The notes beneath the pieces were generated by a model. That model was not told the origin of the DNA. It saw only the letters and a list, made by a program, of their open reading frames with translations, and did not search any database. 7,106 nt of DNA from Bdellovibrionales bacterium. GTDB taxonomy: Bacteria; Bdellovibrionota; Bdellovibrionia; Bdellovibrionales; UBA840. Positions 5,799 to 7,106 of the stretch are shown here, piece after piece (the first letter of the stretch is position 1; each line of letters begins with the position of its first letter). Location: NCBI GenBank assembly GCA_020434605.1, contig JAGRAL010000276.1:1-7106 (forward strand), written 5' to 3'. Position numbers and translations under genes: made by a program.

Positions 5799-5810
5799 CA
5801 TTTTAAAATG
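5799..5810. repeat. 12-base perfect palindrome over the start codon
   Basis: CATTTTAAAATG (5799-5810) is a perfect palindrome whose last three bases are the ATG of the right-edge gene. A small hairpin-capable sequence, AGCAT/ATGCT (5783-5796), lies just before it. Either could be an operator or affect initiation, but AT-rich DNA makes such palindromes fairly common by chance. Confidence 0.3.
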
Positions 5811-7106
5811 AAAAACATTTTATTAGTTAATATACTATGTTGTTTTATTTCTTTTAGTCATTCTGCAAGTTCTGCCAGTGAAACGTCAGTTGATAAAGAT
5901 GTGCAGAACCAACCTATTAGTGCGGTTGCTGCAGCTGAGACAACCTTGGAAGCGCAATCTTCAGCGCTGGATTCCGAGCATGAAGTATTTGTTGCGAGAT
6001 TAAAAACAAAGCAAGAAAAGCTAGCGGAACTACAATCGGACTTATCGAAGGTAGACACAAGCGTTGGTGCGACATCAAGCCGTTTAGAAGATGGTTATTC
6101 AAAAGTAAGTGATATTTGGGAAAACACTGTGGATCAACTTTTAGAGGTTTTCTCTGAAATGGAATTGCAATCAACGGTTGAAGCTCCTGAATTATTGCCA
6201 CAGCCTACTGATAGCGAAGATGATCAACAAGCATACGGCTCTTATGTAGCTAACTACAAAAAATTTGGCTCACATAAGTCGCAGCTGGTTGAGGAAAGAA
6301 CAAAGCTATTAAATGATTTGAAGGTAAAGAACTTTAAGTTACTACAAGATGCCGGCACTTTGCGTGCTAAATTCTTGCATGCATGCGATCAGGTAGGCTG
6401 CGACCGTCCTCGCGGGCTTAATGAAAAGAATGTCGGTATTTTACTGCGCGAAATTAGAGTGGTGCCCCTTAGGTTCATTGCTGGGGGCTTGAGTAAGTGG
6501 ACTGAAATAAAATCTAAGTTTGCCTCTGGCTTAGATGGCTGGATCGATTTAGTACGACAAATATTTATTTTATTTATTCTCGTAGTAATTCCATTTTTTT
6601 TAATGAGGATACTGAGTTGGACTTCTAATAAACTCGATGCAATTAAAAAAGATTTAATTTCTAAATCCATGCTAGATTATAGAAGACGTACTGGTTTTGC
6701 GGTATGGATTTCAAGGCTTAATCCATTTGTTCCCTCAGTTGGAATGATTATAAGTATTAGTTTTGCTAGCTCACTGATTAGAGATACAGACTTTAAAGAA
6801 TTAGCAATTTTTTTATACTATTTTCAAATTTATTATATTTATAGAGCGGTTAGACTTCTTTTAACTATTTGTTTAGAAATTATTTTCTCTACCGGCTCAA
6901 TTGATACTGTTAAACAGCAAAAACTTAGAATTAAAAGATCCGCTACTAAAATCTCAAGGTTAGTGTTTATAGAATTTATACTTTTGCATATCACAGAGGA
7001 TACAGTCAGAAGAGCCTTGGCGTATCAAATGTTTTCGGATGTTATTTTCTGGGTGAATATTATATTTATAATATCCGAAGCGGGTAAGTGGCGTAATGAA
7101 ATCTGT
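5808..7106 (+). CDS. exported protein with periplasmic helical region and several membrane segments, 3' end cut off by window edge (possibly mechanosensitive-channel-like)
   Basis: A stop-free frame of 433 codons runs from the ATG at 5808 to the last base. Residues 1-20 form a signal peptide (hydrophobic core 4-16, likely cleavage after SHSA). Residues 21-245 are hydrophilic and would be periplasmic, with a heptad-like helical segment at about 55-100, an acidic Pro-containing linker near 125-142, a second helical segment at 155-190, and two cysteines (193, 198) that could pair. Then come hydrophobic segments at about 250-270, 307-325, 331-360, 383-397 and 409-423, separated by basic loops such as YRRR (291-294) and KLRIKR (372-377). 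This order resembles the large MscS-type channels (MscK/MscM), whose channel domain would lie beyond the window; that is only an inference from architecture, and no channel motif is visible here. There is no Shine-Dalgarno sequence; the start is fixed by a stop at 5787-5789. A TTGTCA at 5755-5760 might be a -35 box, but no good -10 follows. Confidence 0.88.
   Translation, partial: MKNILLVNILCCFISFSHSASSASETSVDKDVQNQPISAVAAAETTLEAQSSALDSEHEVFVARLKTKQEKLAELQSDLSKVDTSVGATSSRLEDGYSKVSDIWENTVDQLLEVFSEMELQSTVEAPELLPQPTDSEDDQQAYGSYVANYKKFGSHKSQLVEERTKLLNDLKVKNFKLLQDAGTLRAKFLHACDQVGCDRPRGLNEKNVGILLREIRVVPLRFIAGGLSKWTEIKSKFASGLDGWIDLVRQIFILFILVVIPFFLMRILSWTSNKLDAIKKDLISKSMLDYRRRTGFAVWISRLNPFVPSVGMIISISFASSLIRDTDFKELAIFLYYFQIYYIYRAVRLLLTICLEIIFSTGSIDTVKQQKLRIKRSATKISRLVFIEFILLHITEDTVRRALAYQMFSDVIFWVNIIFIISEAGKWRNEIC

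Noticed and set aside
5858..6670. Minus-strand open frames under the right-edge gene
   Set aside because: They are shadows of the 433-codon plus-strand frame that starts at 5808; no ribosome binding sites or recognisable domains.

Overview
The window is AT-rich bacterial chromosomal DNA with compact, mostly housekeeping-type genes on both strands. The gene set (a SpoU/TrmH methyltransferase with an extra N-terminal region, a DUF3617 periplasmic protein, Ogt, an RluA-family synthase) fits a low-GC proteobacterium, perhaps a gammaproteobacterium. That placement is an inference from families only. I see no rRNA, tRNA, CRISPR array, insertion sequence or phage gene. Both window edges cut through genes.

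Layout, left to right: the 3' part of a SpoU/TrmH RNA 2'-O-methyltransferase (1-663, +); a PIG-L/LmbE-type deacetylase (719-1567, +) overlapping by ATGA with nagB, glucosamine-6-phosphate deaminase (1564-2292, +); a convergent exported DUF3617 protein (2289-2792, -) whose stop codon shares the same CTAG as the nagB stop; a divergent ogt, O6-alkylguanine-DNA alkyltransferase (2936-3433, +), with a terminator after it; a small convergent stand-alone HPt phosphotransfer protein (3472-3762, -); a roughly 330-base spacer holding a TATAAT box and a possible 30-residue small ORF with a strong ribosome binding site (3974-4066, +); an endonuclease/exonuclease/phosphatase (EEP) family protein (4092-4811, +); an RluA-family pseudouridine synthase (4854-5711, +); and the first 433 codons of an exported/membrane protein that runs off the right edge (5808-7106, +).

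The clearest functional unit is the deacetylase-nagB pair. It reads as a two-step amino-sugar module: removal of an acetyl group, then deamination/isomerisation of glucosamine-6-phosphate to fructose-6-phosphate. The PIG-L enzyme may stand in for the usual, unrelated NagA; this is inferred from gene order. The other genes look like independent units: RNA modification (two genes), DNA alkylation repair, phosphorelay, and envelope proteins.

The least explained items are: the small ORF whose Shine-Dalgarno sequence lies in a perfect 9-base inverted repeat; the EEP protein with Lys in place of the usual Asn of its GDFN motif; a NagB whose active-site loop is a run of six serines; and the large right-edge protein with a periplasmic helical region followed by several membrane segments. 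I found no convincing evidence for a wholly new multi-gene system.
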